From positions 1-6,065 of the forward strand of contig DAOVSY010000188.1 in the NCBI GenBank assembly GCA_030633365.1: a stretch of DNA of 6,065 bases, written 5' to 3'. Numbering within the stretch: position 1 is the stretch's first letter; the number at the start of each line of letters is the position of its first letter. Origin of the DNA: Spirochaetaceae bacterium. Its GTDB lineage: Bacteria > Spirochaetota > Spirochaetia > B11-G9. Positions 5,434 to 6,065 of this stretch are shown piece by piece. A program made the translations under genes and the position numbers. The notes under the pieces were generated by a model. The model was not told the origin of the DNA. It made no database searches and saw only the letters and a program-made list of their open reading frames with translations.

Positions 5434-6065
5434 ATGAAAAAGGAAATAAAGATTCTCTTACAGCTAAGTCCTTTACTTATTATTTTTTTAGGTCTTTTTG
5501 TAACGGGAATCTTTGTTACGATACTTCAATCTTTAAATTTGATTGGATTGTTTCATAATAAAGTATCTTTTTTATCCTACACTGTACTTTTTGAAAACCC
5601 TCAGTTTATAATCTCACTGTTGTATTCTCTTTTTATTGCTCTTGTTTCATCTATTTTTTCTATATTTTTAGGTACTGTAATTGCAACTGGGATATGGAGA
5701 TTGCCGGTTAAAATGCAGATGATGGCTATAATATATAAGATCCCTCTTATTCTTCCCCATATAACAATTGCATTTATTACTGTTCTGTTTCTTAGTAAGC
5801 CTGGAATACTTTCAAGAATATCCTATCATCTTGGTTTAATAGGCAATTTTATAACTTTTCCAAATATCCTTTACAGCGGTAAAGGATTTGGAATAATAAT
5901 TGCCTATACTGTAAAAGAAACTTCCTTTGTAATTCTTATGGTACTAGGAGTTCTTCTTAAACTTCCGGAAACACAAATTAAAACTGCAAAGATGCTTGGT
6001 GCAAATACATTGCAATCTTTTTTTACAGTTGTTTTACCATTTATTAAACCCGCTGTACGAATGAG
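5434..6065 (+). CDS. ynjC: ABC transporter permease, YnjC-like, 3' end cut by the window edge
   Basis: An open frame from ATG 5434 runs 210 codons to the right edge without a stop. The protein begins MKKEIKILLQLSPLLIIFLG and shows hydrophobic segments at about 11-33, 58-86, 98-122 and 150-176. The permease EAA loop, which docks on the ATPase, is seen as TAKMLGANTLQSFFTVVLP (184-202), with G189 and the LP at 201-202 in the expected places. The start is the first possible: the in-frame stop of the binding-protein gene lies just 3 bp upstream. AAGGAG at 5413-5418 is about 15 nt away, farther than usual, so translational coupling is likely. E. coli YnjC is, as I recall, a fused two-domain permease of about 511 residues; only the first domain would be visible here, so fused or split cannot be decided. 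The third component of the YnjBCD-like transporter. Confidence 0.85.
   Translation, partial: MKKEIKILLQLSPLLIIFLGLFVTGIFVTILQSLNLIGLFHNKVSFLSYTVLFENPQFIISLLYSLFIALVSSIFSIFLGTVIATGIWRLPVKMQMMAIIYKIPLILPHITIAFITVLFLSKPGILSRISYHLGLIGNFITFPNILYSGKGFGIIIAYTVKETSFVILMVLGVLLKLPETQIKTAKMLGANTLQSFFTVVLPFIKPAVRM

Overview
This is a low-GC window (roughly one third G+C by eye) from a bacterium that uses the standard code (TGA works as a stop) and makes lipoproteins. A spirochaete, for example a Treponema-like organism, is my best guess from the base composition, the loose LFSC lipobox and the style of the dispersed hairpin repeats. Nothing in the window proves this taxonomy.

Layout. A TVP38/TMEM64 (YdjX-like) membrane protein runs leftwards from 671 and is cut by the left edge. 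A 332-bp divergent spacer follows, carrying two tandem hairpin repeats. Four complete genes and one cut gene then run rightwards: a CDP-alcohol phosphatidyltransferase (1004-1612, YnjF-like), an FAD/NAD disulfide oxidoreductase of the dihydrolipoamide dehydrogenase/MerA-like type (1798-3183), an ABC ATPase (3191-4219, YnjD-like), a lipoprotein solute-binding protein (4216-5430, YnjB-like) and an ABC permease (5434 to the right edge, YnjC-like). The last four are packed as one operon, with gaps of 7 bp, a 4-bp ATGA overlap and 3 bp.

How the genes fit together. TVP38-family proteins, a YnjF-type phosphatidyltransferase and a YnjBCD transporter also sit together in Escherichia coli (ydjX-ydjZ-ynjA-ynjBCD-ynjE-ynjF). 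Finding the same families here, reordered and with a flavoprotein reductase added, suggests one functional module. A reasonable inference is that an unknown solute is imported by YnjBCD and that this is linked to membrane lipid chemistry (phosphatidyltransferase plus VTT-domain protein) and thiol/disulfide redox chemistry. The substrate is not known.

Most unusual signal. A family of about 36-bp imperfect hairpins occurs four times, plus one decayed copy that appears to have been split by another. Their stems show compensatory base changes. All copies have the same orientation relative to the gene downstream. Upstream of three genes, a copy ends 15-16 nt before the start codon, just before the Shine-Dalgarno. 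One copy lies inside the 3' end of the ATPase gene and encodes its last residues.
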